From Methylophaga sp. (lineage in GTDB: Bacteria; Pseudomonadota; Gammaproteobacteria; Nitrosococcales; Methylophagaceae): a stretch of DNA of 64,000 nt. The position numbers were made by a program, and so were the translations under genes. The notes under the pieces were generated by a model. The model was not told where the DNA came from. It made no database searches and saw only the letters and a list, made by a program, of their open reading frames with translations. Positions 45,932 to 55,189 of this stretch are shown here, one piece after another (the stretch's first letter is position 1; each line of letters starts with the position of its first letter). The stretch covers positions 1 to 64,000 of the forward strand of contig NZ_VENF01000015.1 in assembly GCF_009711715.1 (NCBI RefSeq), given 5' to 3'.

Positions 45932-46858
45932 ATGGCTTATTTTATGCGGATAAACTCTGGACAGCTGGCAAGTTTGAGTGCGGTTTTTGTCATACTGGCA
46001 GCGCTATTCTGGGGGCTGTCTGGCGGCATCGCCGCACTGCTCATGGAAGAGGGTTGGGATGCTCTTGTGGTGTCATTCTACCGGGGGGCTATCGGGCTTT
46101 TATTTGTACTGGGCTGGTTGGCCTTACGCCCCCGGCAGAGTGGCCTGGACAGTGGGCGTCTGTGGGGCTGGTCAATCGTTGCCGGTCTCGGTGTTGCCGG
46201 CAATTTCTCTTTTTATTTCCTCAGTATCAGCGAGGGCAGCGTGGCCGTGGCCGCGACGCTGATGTATTGCGCACCGGTGTTTGTTTATTTGATCTCCTTT
46301 GCGCTTAAGCTGGAAAAACCGGGCCTGCTGAAATGGGTCGCGATGCTGCTGGTGATGCTCGGTATTATTATGCTGACGGGCGTTTTAGGGAGCACTAACA
46401 GCGTTGTATCAACGATGGGAGTCGTGGCTGGTCTGTTATCCGGTTTGTCCTATGCGGTATTTATTTTTGGCTTCAAATATGCCGGTCCGCATGGCAGCCC
46501 GCAGGCGATTCTTGTGATTGCTTTTTCGACACTCTGTGTGTCTCTGATCGGGCTGATCGATACTGACCAGGCTTTGGCGGTGCTCAATGACGCCGCTGTG
46601 CCGTTATTCCTGATACTCGGGGTGTTTGGCGGCGGGGTCTCATTTCTACTCTACATTGCAGGTCTTAACTATACAGCGCCGAGTGTCGCCGCCGTGGTAG
46701 CGATGGTTGAGCCGGTGACGGCTTCCCTGTTCGGCGTCTTGGTTCTGAATCAGAGTCTTACGGAGCTGCAAATTACCGGCATGGTGCTGATTTTATTAAC
46801 GGTTACCGCGCTGAGTATCTATTCAGGCAGTCAACGTTTACCTGATGACAACATTTAA
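45932..46858 (+). CDS. EamA-family drug/metabolite transporter
   Basis: A 308-residue inner-membrane permease of the DMT superfamily with ten predicted helices in two EamA repeats (about 12-140 and 160-300). SFYRGAIGLLFVLGWLALRPR and VAAVVAMVEPVTASLFGVLVLNQSLT are typical segments. The substrate cannot be told from sequence. ATG 45932 or 45944 could start it. It is monocistronic. Confidence 0.88.
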   Translation: MAYFMRINSGQLASLSAVFVILAALFWGLSGGIAALLMEEGWDALVVSFYRGAIGLLFVLGWLALRPRQSGLDSGRLWGWSIVAGLGVAGNFSFYFLSISEGSVAVAATLMYCAPVFVYLISFALKLEKPGLLKWVAMLLVMLGIIMLTGVLGSTNSVVSTMGVVAGLLSGLSYAVFIFGFKYAGPHGSPQAILVIAFSTLCVSLIGLIDTDQALAVLNDAAVPLFLILGVFGGGVSFLLYIAGLNYTAPSVAAVVAMVEPVTASLFGVLVLNQSLTELQITGMVLILLTVTALSIYSGSQRLPDDNI

Positions 46859-47056
46859 GCATAGCCAGCCAGCATTAAAGCTAGACATTACGCTCGCCAA
46901 TCCCTTCTATCATGTAGCCTATCCGGATTTTAATCAGCGGCTGTCAATGCTAGTGTGAATACAGTGCCAATGGTTGTGAAGTTCGATAACTTTGAAAAAG
47001 ACACCGAGCCTGCTGACCACAGGGTTGGGGTCTGGTGGTCCTGATTAAGGAGGCCC

Positions 47057-47416
47057 ATGATGTTTGTTCTGGATGGTCCGAATGAAAATGAGGTGTTGAC
47101 CATATCAGTAAGTCAGCAACACACGAAAGACGACTATCAGCAGTTGCTGCCAAAGCTTGAGGCGTTATTTGCACAGTATCGGAGCTTAAAATTCTTTATT
47201 GAACTGAAGGACTTTCACGGCTTTGAAATCGGCGCCTTATGGGAAGATCTGAAGTTTGACCTCAAGCACAAAAATCAATACGGGAAAGCGGCGATTGTCG
47301 CTGAGACAAAATGGGAGGAGTGGGGCACAAAAATCTCAGATTTGATTTTTGCTTCAGAGATGAAATTTTTCCCCAGAGAGCAGTGTGAACAGGCCTGGCA
47401 TTGGGTGAATAGCTGA
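47057..47416 (+). CDS. SpoIIAA-like (STAS-fold) protein, second copy
   Basis: A 119-residue SpoIIAA-like family member, diverged from the copy at 230 but with the same order of elements: a KDDYQQLLPKLEALF first helix, FFIELKDFHGFEIGALWEDLKFDLKHKNQYGKAAIVAE and a C-terminal SEMKFFPREQCEQAWHWV. AGGAGG lies 6 bp before ATG 47057; ATG 47060 is an equally good start. Its function is unknown. It stands alone. Confidence 0.75.
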   Translation: MMFVLDGPNENEVLTISVSQQHTKDDYQQLLPKLEALFAQYRSLKFFIELKDFHGFEIGALWEDLKFDLKHKNQYGKAAIVAETKWEEWGTKISDLIFASEMKFFPREQCEQAWHWVNS

Positions 47417-47524
47417 TATTACGTTGATCACAGACTCGCCTAATACCTCAGACAAGGTTCCATTTATCATCGCTTGAGGGCACCTGACTAAAACCGGATT
47501 AAAGGTGTTCGGTTTGTTGTGACA

Positions 47525-48037
47525 ATGGCTGTGCGCCATAATACTGCCATGACACCTGATTATTCTCTAACGATGAAACTCTCTTTAACCGAGCCCAGCA
47601 GCCGTCATTACGCGGCGCTGTCATCCTGGATTACGGATGCTAAGTCCTGCGTTCACTGGGCAGGGCCTGATTTCGGTTTTCCTTTTTCTGCGCAGTCTCT
47701 ACCGAAACTGCTGCAAATGACCGATAGCGAAAGCTATTCGCTGACAGATGCGGATGAAGCTTTGATGGGCTTCGGTCAGTTCTGGCCCCGTGATGAAGAT
47801 ACCGTGCATCTGGGCCGGGTTATTATTAACCCGCTATATCGAGGCCAGGGGCTGGGCAAGGCGCTGATCCAACTGCTGATCATTGAGGCTACTGAGCGTC
47901 ACCAGCCTGAAACCATCACGCTCAATGTGCTGAGAGATAATCCCAGGGCAATGTTTTTATATCAGAAAATGGGCTTTGTGCCGTTTGAGGAACAGTCGAC
48001 TTCGGATATGCTTTTTATGGCCTTGAGCAAAGCCTGA
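47525..48037 (+). CDS. GNAT-family N-acetyltransferase
   Basis: A 170-residue GNAT protein. Motif A, the acetyl-CoA pyrophosphate loop, reads NPLYRGQGLGKALIQLLI, and motif B lies near NVLRDNPRAMFLYQKMGF. The acceptor substrate is unknown; RimI-like and small-molecule enzymes are possible. The start is uncertain: GTG 47519, ATG 47525 or ATG 47549. No clear ribosome site decides it. Confidence 0.85.
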   Translation: MAVRHNTAMTPDYSLTMKLSLTEPSSRHYAALSSWITDAKSCVHWAGPDFGFPFSAQSLPKLLQMTDSESYSLTDADEALMGFGQFWPRDEDTVHLGRVIINPLYRGQGLGKALIQLLIIEATERHQPETITLNVLRDNPRAMFLYQKMGFVPFEEQSTSDMLFMALSKA

Positions 48038-48076
48038 TCACATCGTCACGGCATCGCGTTTCGGAATAAGGGGACT

Positions 48077-48105
48077 GACCGGGTTAACAGCCCTGTTATC
48101 CGGTC
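48077..48105. other. Stable intergenic hairpin
   Basis: GACCGGGTTAACAG (48077-48090) pairs with CTGTTATCCGGTC (48093-48105) with a small internal mismatch and a CC loop. It sits between the GNAT and pcm genes. There is no T-run, so it is not a classic terminator. Confidence 0.45.
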
Positions 48106-48185
48106 GTGGGGTTCGCATACACAACACACCCGTAGTATCGTAGAGTCATAGCTTGTTACCAAAGACAACAAGTTGGAGGCAAGAA

Positions 48186-48935
48186 ATGACGCTGAGCTAT
48201 CTCCGCAGATCGCTTGTTTTTCTGTTATTGATTGCAATATCGGCTTTATCCCTGAGTCCGGGCATTGCGCAAGAAAATTTCGAACAACAGCGCGAGGCCC
48301 TCATCGAGGAAGTCGCCGAGGATCTTCGCCGCAGTGAGGCAATTCTGGAGCCAACAGAGTTGGATCCGCGTGTCCTCAGGGCCATGAAAACGGTGCCGCG
48401 GCATGAGTATGTGCCGGAAAAACATAAACATCAGGCTTATCGGAACCGTCCCTTGCCTATCGGCTATGGCCAGACTATTTCGCAGCCGGCCATTGTGGCT
48501 TTAATGACTAATCTGCTTGAGCTGGAGCCTTCAGACAAGGTGTTGGAAATTGGAACTGGCTCTGGGTACCAGGCAGCAGTGCTGGCAGAACTGGTTGATC
48601 AGGTTTTTAGTATCGAAATTGTCCCCGAACTGGCGGAACGTGCGGCCAGAGACCTGAAGCGGACCGGTTATAACAATGTGACAACGCGCCAGGGTGACGG
48701 CTATTACGGCTGGGAGGAACAGGCCCCGTTTGACGCCATTATCGTGACTGCTGCCGCCGATCATATTCCACCCAGACTGTTGAAGCAGCTCAAACCCGGT
48801 GGTCGTATGGTGATCCCGGTCGGCAGCCGCTTTATGGTGCAGCACCTGGTGCTGGTCAAAAAAACAGAAGACAGCGACATCCTCACTGAGCAGTTGTTGC
48901 CGGTGCAGTTCGTTCCCCTGACCGGCGAACATTAA
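48186..48935 (+). CDS. pcm: Protein-L-isoaspartate O-methyltransferase, with signal peptide
   Basis: PCMT methylates isoaspartyl residues to start their repair. The 249-residue protein has the family blocks [44 protein letters not shown] (SAM site) and [32 protein letters not shown]. Its N-terminus is a clear Sec-type signal ([25 protein letters not shown]), so it should act outside the cytoplasm, where SAM supply is unexplained. GGAGG 7 bp before ATG 48186 sets the start over 48153. The next gene begins 9 bp after the stop and encodes a membrane aminopropyltransferase-like protein. Confidence 0.93.
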   Translation: MTLSYLRRSLVFLLLIAISALSLSPGIAQENFEQQREALIEEVAEDLRRSEAILEPTELDPRVLRAMKTVPRHEYVPEKHKHQAYRNRPLPIGYGQTISQPAIVALMTNLLELEPSDKVLEIGTGSGYQAAVLAELVDQVFSIEIVPELAERAARDLKRTGYNNVTTRQGDGYYGWEEQAPFDAIIVTAAADHIPPRLLKQLKPGGRMVIPVGSRFMVQHLVLVKKTEDSDILTEQLLPVQFVPLTGEH

Positions 48936-48943
48936 TCGCTGTT

Positions 48944-51388
48944 ATGCATCCGGGTGCCGGCTATCTGCTGACCATCGCTGTGATTTCGGGCGCGACACTG
49001 GCCTATGAAGTCTTGCTGTTGCGCCTGTTTTCGATGATCCAGTGGCATCATTTTGCTTTTATGATTATCAGCCTCGCCCTGCTGGGTTATGGTGTCAGCG
49101 GGGTGTTTCTGGCCTTGGCCAGGCAGGGTGTCAGCCGTTATTTCCCGGCCGTTATCATGACCAATCTGCTGTTGCTGGCACTGGCAATGCCCCTGTGTTT
49201 TCTACTGGCACAGTCGCTGCCGTTTAACCCGGCGGAACTATTATGGGATCCGTGGCAGTTGGTTTACTGGCTGGTGGTGTACCTGATCCTCGCAGTGCCG
49301 TTCTTTTTTGCAGCGAATATCATCGGCCTGTCTTTATATCAGTTCAGGCAAGGCATACCGACGCTCTATGCGTCTGATTTATTAGGGGCGGCGCTGGGCA
49401 GTGTCGGCATTATTGCCTTGCTGTTCAGTATCAGTGTGGAGCAGATTCTGCTGTTATTGCCCTGTCTGGTCTTACTGGCTGGTTTGCTGCTGGTATCACA
49501 ATCGTCGCTCTGGGCCGGCAGGCATAAATTGGGCTGGCAGATGACTCTGCTCGTAACGGCGGCAGCCATGTTGTTTTTGTTACCCCCTTCGCTGCAGCTT
49601 AATGTTTCGTCCTATAAAAGTATGAGCCAGATGCTGACAGTACCGAAGACCGGGGTGCTGCAGCGTGAATCGAGTCCACTTGGCGTCTTGAGTGTGGTTG
49701 AGTCGAGTCAGGTGCCGCTACGCTATGCGCCGGGACTAAGCATTCTCAGTGATGCAGAACTGCCAGAGCAACTCGCCGTATTTACCGATGCCGAGGCAAT
49801 GACGGCCATTAGCCGTTTTGATGGCGACTTCGAAAAACTGGGTTTTCTGGGGCAAACCAGTTCAGCGCTGCCCTATCAGTTAAAGCGCATTGAGGATGTT
49901 CTAGTACTGGAGGCCGGGGCAGGCAGCGATGTATTGCAGGCATTGATGTTTGAGGCTGCAGCGATTGATGCGGTAGAAGAAAACCCGCAGATGATAGATC
50001 TGATTCAAGACGATTACGCTGAGTTTGCCGGTGAGCTTTATTCACTGCCACAGGTCAACGTGCATCAGTCGGAAGCCCGTGCTTTTGCCAGTAAAGCCGA
50101 ACGCCAATACGATCTGATTACCATGTCGTTTCTGAGCGCTGCCGGGGTGGGCGGCCTGTACTCGATGAGTGAAAATTACCTGTTTACTGTCGAGGCCATG
50201 CGGGATTATTTTCAGCACCTTAAGCCGGGTGGGTATATCAGTATCACCCAGCAGACAACACTGCCGCCGCGTGTGATGCCCAAGCTGATAGCCACTGTGT
50301 CGACAGCGCTCAAATCTCTGGGCCGTACTCCTTCGCAAAATCTGATCCTGATAAGAAGCTGGCAAACCACGACCTTGCTGGTCAAAAACGGCGCGGTCAG
50401 CGATCAGGAAATCAGCCGTCTGAAGCAGTTCAGCCAGCAATATAATTTTGACCTTGCCTATTATCCGGGCATCAGCGCAGATGAGGTCAATCGCTACCAT
50501 CAGCTTCAGCAGCCTTATTTCTATCAGGCCGCAACAGCCCTGCTGTCAGCACAAAGCGGGAAGTTCATAGATGATTACAAATTCAATATCCAGCCGGCCA
50601 CGGATAATCAGCCCTATTTCTCACAATTCTTTAAATGGGAAACCTTGCCTGAAATTCTGTCCCTGCTGGATGCCGGCAGTCTGTTTTTGTTAGAAAGCGG
50701 TTACCTGTTATTGCTGGCCGCGCTGATTCAGGCACTGGTGGCAAGCTTGTTATTATTGCTGTTGCCACTGTGGCTATGGCGTCGTCGCAGGCGAGACCGG
50801 GAAAAGGCGCAGCCGCTGCATAAAAGAGTGCTGGCTTATTTTTTTGCATTGGGGCTGGCATTTCTATTTGTTGAAATTGCCTTTATCCAGAAATTTGTCT
50901 TGATCCTGCATCATCCTGTGTATGCGGTGACAACGGTCATTGCCGGTTTTCTGCTGGCAGCGGGTACAGGTAGTTATCTGTTCGGCAGAATAAGACATAT
51001 CCACCCACAGCATCAGGTACTGGCCGCGGTGCTGCTGATGATTATCCTGAGCGTGGTGTATATGAGCAGTTATGGCACTATCTCTGCTTTTTTACTGGCA
51101 CAGTCGGATTTGCTGCGTTATCTGTTCGCCATTCTGATGATTTTGCCGCTCGGCTTTTGCATGGGGCTGCCGTTTCCGGCAGCGATGAGTATGCTGGGGC
51201 GCGAGCATGATGAAATGATTCCCTGGGCCTGGGGCATTAATGGTTTTGCCTCTGTAATAAGTCCGATTCTGGCGACCCTGATTGCGATGGAGTTTGGCTT
51301 CCGGGTATTGCTCAGTGTGGCACTGGTGTTATATCTGCTTGCGGTCTGGCTGTTTCCTGCTGACTCAGCCAGTCGTCAAAGCGTATGA
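48944..51388 (+). CDS. Membrane-embedded spermidine synthase-like protein
   Basis: An 814-residue protein with about seven N-terminal helices (1-220), a soluble methyltransferase-fold domain like spermidine synthase (about 225-575, with VLVLEAGAGSDVLQALMFEAAAIDAVEENP and YDLITMSFLSAAGVGGLYSMSENY), and further helices (585-810, FALGLAFLFVEIAFIQKFVLIL). The double-membrane plan is that of a family of unknown role. The active-site Asp pattern of true spermidine synthases is not clear, so it might transfer another group. It is in an operon with the signal-peptide PCMT (9 bp gap). Confidence 0.8.
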   Translation: MHPGAGYLLTIAVISGATLAYEVLLLRLFSMIQWHHFAFMIISLALLGYGVSGVFLALARQGVSRYFPAVIMTNLLLLALAMPLCFLLAQSLPFNPAELLWDPWQLVYWLVVYLILAVPFFFAANIIGLSLYQFRQGIPTLYASDLLGAALGSVGIIALLFSISVEQILLLLPCLVLLAGLLLVSQSSLWAGRHKLGWQMTLLVTAAAMLFLLPPSLQLNVSSYKSMSQMLTVPKTGVLQRESSPLGVLSVVESSQVPLRYAPGLSILSDAELPEQLAVFTDAEAMTAISRFDGDFEKLGFLGQTSSALPYQLKRIEDVLVLEAGAGSDVLQALMFEAAAIDAVEENPQMIDLIQDDYAEFAGELYSLPQVNVHQSEARAFASKAERQYDLITMSFLSAAGVGGLYSMSENYLFTVEAMRDYFQHLKPGGYISITQQTTLPPRVMPKLIATVSTALKSLGRTPSQNLILIRSWQTTTLLVKNGAVSDQEISRLKQFSQQYNFDLAYYPGISADEVNRYHQLQQPYFYQAATALLSAQSGKFIDDYKFNIQPATDNQPYFSQFFKWETLPEILSLLDAGSLFLLESGYLLLLAALIQALVASLLLLLLPLWLWRRRRRDREKAQPLHKRVLAYFFALGLAFLFVEIAFIQKFVLILHHPVYAVTTVIAGFLLAAGTGSYLFGRIRHIHPQHQVLAAVLLMIILSVVYMSSYGTISAFLLAQSDLLRYLFAILMILPLGFCMGLPFPAAMSMLGREHDEMIPWAWGINGFASVISPILATLIAMEFGFRVLLSVALVLYLLAVWLFPADSASRQSV

Positions 51389-51475
51389 CACTGGTCACGA
51401 ACGTTTGGGCTCAGCGTGGAGACTTATTAGTAAGCTTATTGTTTAGCGAATCATATTCAGCGAAGGAGTCAAGCT

Positions 51476-51946
51476 ATGTCTAAACAGCTCGCCCCCTACC
51501 CGGAAAAACTGGCCAGATGCATGGTCAACTACCAGTTTCTGGAGGAAGGACTCAGGTTCTGCCTGTATCGATGCCATACCCTGATCCAGCTGCGGATTTT
51601 ATCCAGCCTGCCTTATGAAGTCCCGCTTAAAACGATAGATGAGTCCTCCTTGCCGCGCCTGATTGAACTTTTCAAACCTTTCAGCCGCAATGAGTCTTTG
51701 ATTCAGAAACTGCGGCTGGTAAATAATCACCGTGATTCTCTGGCGCATGATGGTGGCCTGATTCAGACCGGCGATAACAAAGCGGAAAATGAAAAGGCAC
51801 AGGAAGCGTTTCTGGTTGAAGCCGAAGAATGCGCCGCCATGATCAAGGAGGAAGCGGTCTTTATTGATCAGCAGCTGATCCAGGAATACCGACGGCTTAA
51901 ACAGAGCAATGCTCTGCCGGAAATCGATATTATTCCGCCGTTGTAA
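51476..51946 (+). CDS. HEPN-like small protein
   Basis: A 156-residue all-helical cytosolic protein. It contains NNHRDSLAHDG, where R-x4-H matches the RNase motif of HEPN domains, placed late in the chain as is usual. HEPN proteins act in toxin-antitoxin and abortive systems and in RNA processing. No nucleotidyltransferase (MNT) antitoxin partner is seen next to it, so it may be a solo or structural form. GAAGGAG precedes the ATG. The family call is tentative. Confidence 0.5.
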   Translation: MSKQLAPYPEKLARCMVNYQFLEEGLRFCLYRCHTLIQLRILSSLPYEVPLKTIDESSLPRLIELFKPFSRNESLIQKLRLVNNHRDSLAHDGGLIQTGDNKAENEKAQEAFLVEAEECAAMIKEEAVFIDQQLIQEYRRLKQSNALPEIDIIPPL

Positions 51947-51961
51947 TAAAAAACAGTGATG

Positions 51962-51990
51962 GCCCGCCCGGAAAGGGCGGGCTGGGTTTC
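51962..51990. terminator. Bidirectional terminator
   Basis: GCCCGCCC (51962-51969) and GGGCGGGC (51975-51982) pair over GGAAA between two converging genes. A T-run on the minus side (from 51959 leftwards, AAAAAAC on plus) favours the dctM transcript. Confidence 0.85.
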
Positions 51991-51994
51991 AGAA

Positions 51995-53302
51995 TCAGTT
52001 TTGCATCAGCCCCGGCAGCCACAGACTGATTTGCGGGAAAGCAATCATCAGCGCCAGTACCACGATCTGCAGGATGACAAACGGTACGATACCCTTGTAA
52101 ATGGACTGCAGTTTTAATGTCGGTGGTGCACTGGCCTTGAGATAGAACAAAGAAAAACCAAACGGCGGGGTCAGGAAGGAGGTTTGCAGGTTCAGTGCTA
52201 TCAGCAAGGCAAACCACAAGGGATCCAGCCCCATATGCACGGCCACGGGGGCAATCACCGGCACCACGATAAAACAGATTTCTATAAAGTCCAGGAAAAA
52301 GCCGAGCAGGAATATCAACAACATGCTCAGGATCAGGAATGTCCATTTACCGCCGGGCAGACCGCTGAAAATATCCAGAATCAGTTTATCCCCGCCCATC
52401 CCGACAAAAACCAGACCAAAGGCTGTTGCACCAATAAAGATAATAAAGACCATGCTGGTCAGCCGCGTGGTCTTCTGCATGGCTTCACGCAGATTGTCGA
52501 GGTTGAGGCGTTTATGCAGCGCTGCCAGCATCATCGCGCCGAGCGCACCGACTGCCGCTGATTCGGTAGGCGAGGCAATGCCGAAAAAGATGGAGCCCAA
52601 CACCGCGATAATCAGAAACAGGGGCGGTAGCAGGCTCTTAATCACAGCTAAAGCCAGACTGGTATCAAACGCTTCATTCATATTCATCGCCGGCGCCAGT
52701 TCGGGCTTGCGCCAGGCAACCCAGACGATATAGAGAATATAACCGCCGATAAGTAAAGTACCGGGGATGGTGGCCGCAATAAACAACTCCCCGACCGGGA
52801 CACCGATGACATCACCCAGCAATATCAGAATAATGCTGGGGGGAATGATTTGACCCAGTGTGCCCGAGGCGGCGATGGTGCCGCTGGCGAGTGAGGGTGC
52901 ATAACCGCGCTTCAGCATCACCGGCAGGGCTATCACCGCCATCGTCACCACCGAGGCGCCAACCACACCGGTCGTCGCGGCGAGCAGTGCGCCGACTACC
53001 ACCACAGAGATAGCGAGGCCGCCGCGCAGCTTGCCGAAAAGCCGCCCCATGGTATCGAGCAGTTCTTCGGCGATGCCGGATTTTTCCAGCAGGACCCCCA
53101 TAAACACGAACAAGGGCACAGCCAGCAGCGTGAAGTTGGTCATAATGCCCCAGATCCGAAGCGGCAACAGATTGAAGAAATCCATGCCCAGGAAGAGGCT
53201 GCCGAAAGCAAGCGCAATCGCGCCCAGCGTAAAGGCCACCGGATAGCCTGCCAGCAAAAGCAGGAACAATACGGCGAACATGGCGAGAGCCCAGTATTCC
53301 AT
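51995..53302 (-). CDS. dctM: TRAP transporter large permease (DctM)
   Basis: DctM is the large membrane subunit of TRAP transporters, which use a sodium gradient to import carboxylates or related solutes. The 435 residues form about 12 helices. Family blocks include LLAVPLFVFMGVLLEKSGIAEELLDTMGRLFG, GVVGASVVTMAVIALPVMLKRGY, ASGTLGQIIPPSIILILLGDVIG and the C-terminal TSFLTPPFGFSLFYLK, of the mannitol/chloroaromatic-like branch. It overlaps dctQ by one base. The binding protein gene dctP is not next to it in this window. Confidence 0.95.
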   Translation of the reverse strand: MEYWALAMFAVLFLLLLAGYPVAFTLGAIALAFGSLFLGMDFFNLLPLRIWGIMTNFTLLAVPLFVFMGVLLEKSGIAEELLDTMGRLFGKLRGGLAISVVVVGALLAATTGVVGASVVTMAVIALPVMLKRGYAPSLASGTIAASGTLGQIIPPSIILILLGDVIGVPVGELFIAATIPGTLLIGGYILYIVWVAWRKPELAPAMNMNEAFDTSLALAVIKSLLPPLFLIIAVLGSIFFGIASPTESAAVGALGAMMLAALHKRLNLDNLREAMQKTTRLTSMVFIIFIGATAFGLVFVGMGGDKLILDIFSGLPGGKWTFLILSMLLIFLLGFFLDFIEICFIVVPVIAPVAVHMGLDPLWFALLIALNLQTSFLTPPFGFSLFYLKASAPPTLKLQSIYKGIVPFVILQIVVLALMIAFPQISLWLPGLMQN

Positions 53303-53826
53303 CAGCGGCTCTCCTTATGACGTAAAACCTGAATTTGTTTGAGCAGTTCTCCCAGTCCCTGCAGCATCAGCATGACAAAAGCGAGCAAAATCGCGCCTTT
53401 GAGCAGGTAACGATGCGGCAGACCTCCCGGGTCAGGCGAGCCTTCGTTGTAATAGAAAGCGTTTTCGACAAAAGGCCAGGCAGTGAACAGAATCAACAGG
53501 CAGAAAGGAAACAGGAACAGCACGGTGCCCAGAATGTTGATCCAGGCGCGGCCCCGATCAGAGACAAAACTGCTCTGGTAAAGGATGTCTACACGAACAT
53601 GGTCGTCATGTTTGAGTGTATAGGCGCCGCCGAGCAGAAACATCAAAGCGAATAAATGCCATTCCAGCTCCTGCAGTGCTACCGATCCCTGCTGGAACAG
53701 ATAACGCATTGCCACGTCATAACAAATCAGTAATACCATGCCCAGGATCAGCCAGGATACGGCTTTACCGGTTGACTCGGTGAATTTGTCGATACCTGCA
53801 ATCAGGCACGTCGCCGATAATTTCAT
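53302..53826 (-). CDS. dctQ: TRAP transporter small permease (DctQ)
   Basis: DctQ is the small membrane subunit of TRAP transporters and pairs with DctM. The 174 residues have four helices; ALQELEWHLFALMFLLGGAYTLKHDDHVRVDILY is the conserved core. Its stop overlaps the dctM start by one base. No dctP gene is upstream: the next gene is divergent and encodes a DUF4389 protein. Confidence 0.93.
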   Translation of the reverse strand: MKLSATCLIAGIDKFTESTGKAVSWLILGMVLLICYDVAMRYLFQQGSVALQELEWHLFALMFLLGGAYTLKHDDHVRVDILYQSSFVSDRGRAWINILGTVLFLFPFCLLILFTAWPFVENAFYYNEGSPDPGGLPHRYLLKGAILLAFVMLMLQGLGELLKQIQVLRHKESR

Positions 53827-53988
53827 TTCAAATTCATTAATCTTGATTACAATCGGCTAAGTGTCCCACAATCAGGCTTGAAGCTCTAGGGTTTAATGGA
53901 CTCACAACAGAAGCATAAATGCATGGTCAAACGCCCCTCAGGCCAGTGAAGTGGTAAAGTAAAGCAGGACTCTACATGGAGAAAAGCG

Positions 53989-54375
53989 ATGGATAACGAA
54001 ACCGTCAAAAAAAACGTCAGTAACAAAAATCAATGGCTGCGAATTCTTTACATGATTCTGTTTGCCGTCATCCTTTATCTGGTGATGATGCTGGTGACAG
54101 TGGTGGTGATTGTTCAGTTGCTGTTTGCGCTTTTCACCGGCAAACCTAATGAGGATATCGGTGATTTTGCCGATGACCTGTCCAAGTACGTCTATCGTAT
54201 CGTGGCATTCCTGACTTATACCGATGATCGCCGGCCTTTCCCGTTTGATAACTGGGAGCAGGATGATGAGCAGGAAACGAATGACGATGAGGATGATTAC
54301 TCACAGTCCATGGAAAATATGGGTGATGCCGGTCAACCGGGCGGTGACCGTCGCAGTGATCCCAATCAAAAATAA
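53989..54375 (+). CDS. DUF4389 membrane protein
   Basis: A 128-residue protein with one long or two close helices (about 17-52, LRILYMILFAVILYLVMMLVTVVVIVQLLFALFTG) and the DUF4389 block NEDIGDFADDLSKYVYRIVAFLTYTDDRRPFPF. The C-terminus is very acidic and rich in Asp, Glu and Gln (about 85-128). The function is unknown. It lies 27 bp upstream of yaaA. GGAG is near the ATG. Confidence 0.8.
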   Translation: MDNETVKKNVSNKNQWLRILYMILFAVILYLVMMLVTVVVIVQLLFALFTGKPNEDIGDFADDLSKYVYRIVAFLTYTDDRRPFPFDNWEQDDEQETNDDEDDYSQSMENMGDAGQPGGDRRSDPNQK

Positions 54376-54402
54376 ACAGACAAAAAAGGATAGCAGCCAA
54401 CC

Positions 54403-55173
54403 ATGTTGATGGTGATTTCACCGGCAAAGACGCTGGATTTTGATACCGACCCTGTCACCAAACAAGCCAGTCAGCCACGATTTCTGGATGACTCGGCCAA
54501 GCTTATCGACAGACTGAGAAAGTTGAGCACGACCGATATTGCCAGCCTGATGAAACTCAGTGACAAGCTGGCCGGCCTTAATGCGGCGCGTTATGAATCA
54601 TGGCAGAGGCCGTTTACGGCAGATAATGCCAAGCAGGCGGTGCTGGCATTTAAAGGCGATGTCTATACCGGGCTGGATGCCGAAAGTCTGGATAAAGCCG
54701 GCTTTGATTTCGCACAAAAGCATCTCCGGATTCTGTCCGGGCTTTACGGTGTGCTTAAACCGCTGGATCTGATTCAGCCTTACCGGCTGGAAATGGGTAC
54801 CAGGCTCGAGAATCAGGCCGGTAAAGATCTTTATGCTTTCTGGGGCGACAAGCTGCGGCAATCGCTGCAGCAGGATGAGGGGCTCAAAGATGGTGTGCTG
54901 ATTAACCTGGCCTCTAATGAATATTTCAAAGCGGTGCAGGCTAAACAGCTCGATGCCCGCATCATCACACCGGTGTTCAAGGACTGGAAAAACGGTCAGT
55001 ACAAGATGATCAGTTTTTATGCCAAGAAAGCCCGTGGTCTGATGAGCCGCTATATCATCGATCACAAATTATCGGAGCCAGAAGCCATTAAACAATTTGA
55101 CTATGATGGTTACCGTTTCAATGAAGAAATGTCCAAGGGCGATGACTGGGTATTTATTCGTGACCATGAATAA
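54403..55173 (+). CDS. yaaA: Peroxide stress protein YaaA
   Basis: YaaA (DUF328) protects cells from peroxide by limiting free iron and binds DNA in structural studies. The 256 residues begin [14 protein letters not shown] and contain [57 protein letters not shown] and [16 protein letters not shown], all family blocks. The length fits E. coli YaaA (258). Confidence 0.96.
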   Translation: MLMVISPAKTLDFDTDPVTKQASQPRFLDDSAKLIDRLRKLSTTDIASLMKLSDKLAGLNAARYESWQRPFTADNAKQAVLAFKGDVYTGLDAESLDKAGFDFAQKHLRILSGLYGVLKPLDLIQPYRLEMGTRLENQAGKDLYAFWGDKLRQSLQQDEGLKDGVLINLASNEYFKAVQAKQLDARIITPVFKDWKNGQYKMISFYAKKARGLMSRYIIDHKLSEPEAIKQFDYDGYRFNEEMSKGDDWVFIRDHE

Positions 55174-55189
55174 CTGATAAGCTTTAACT

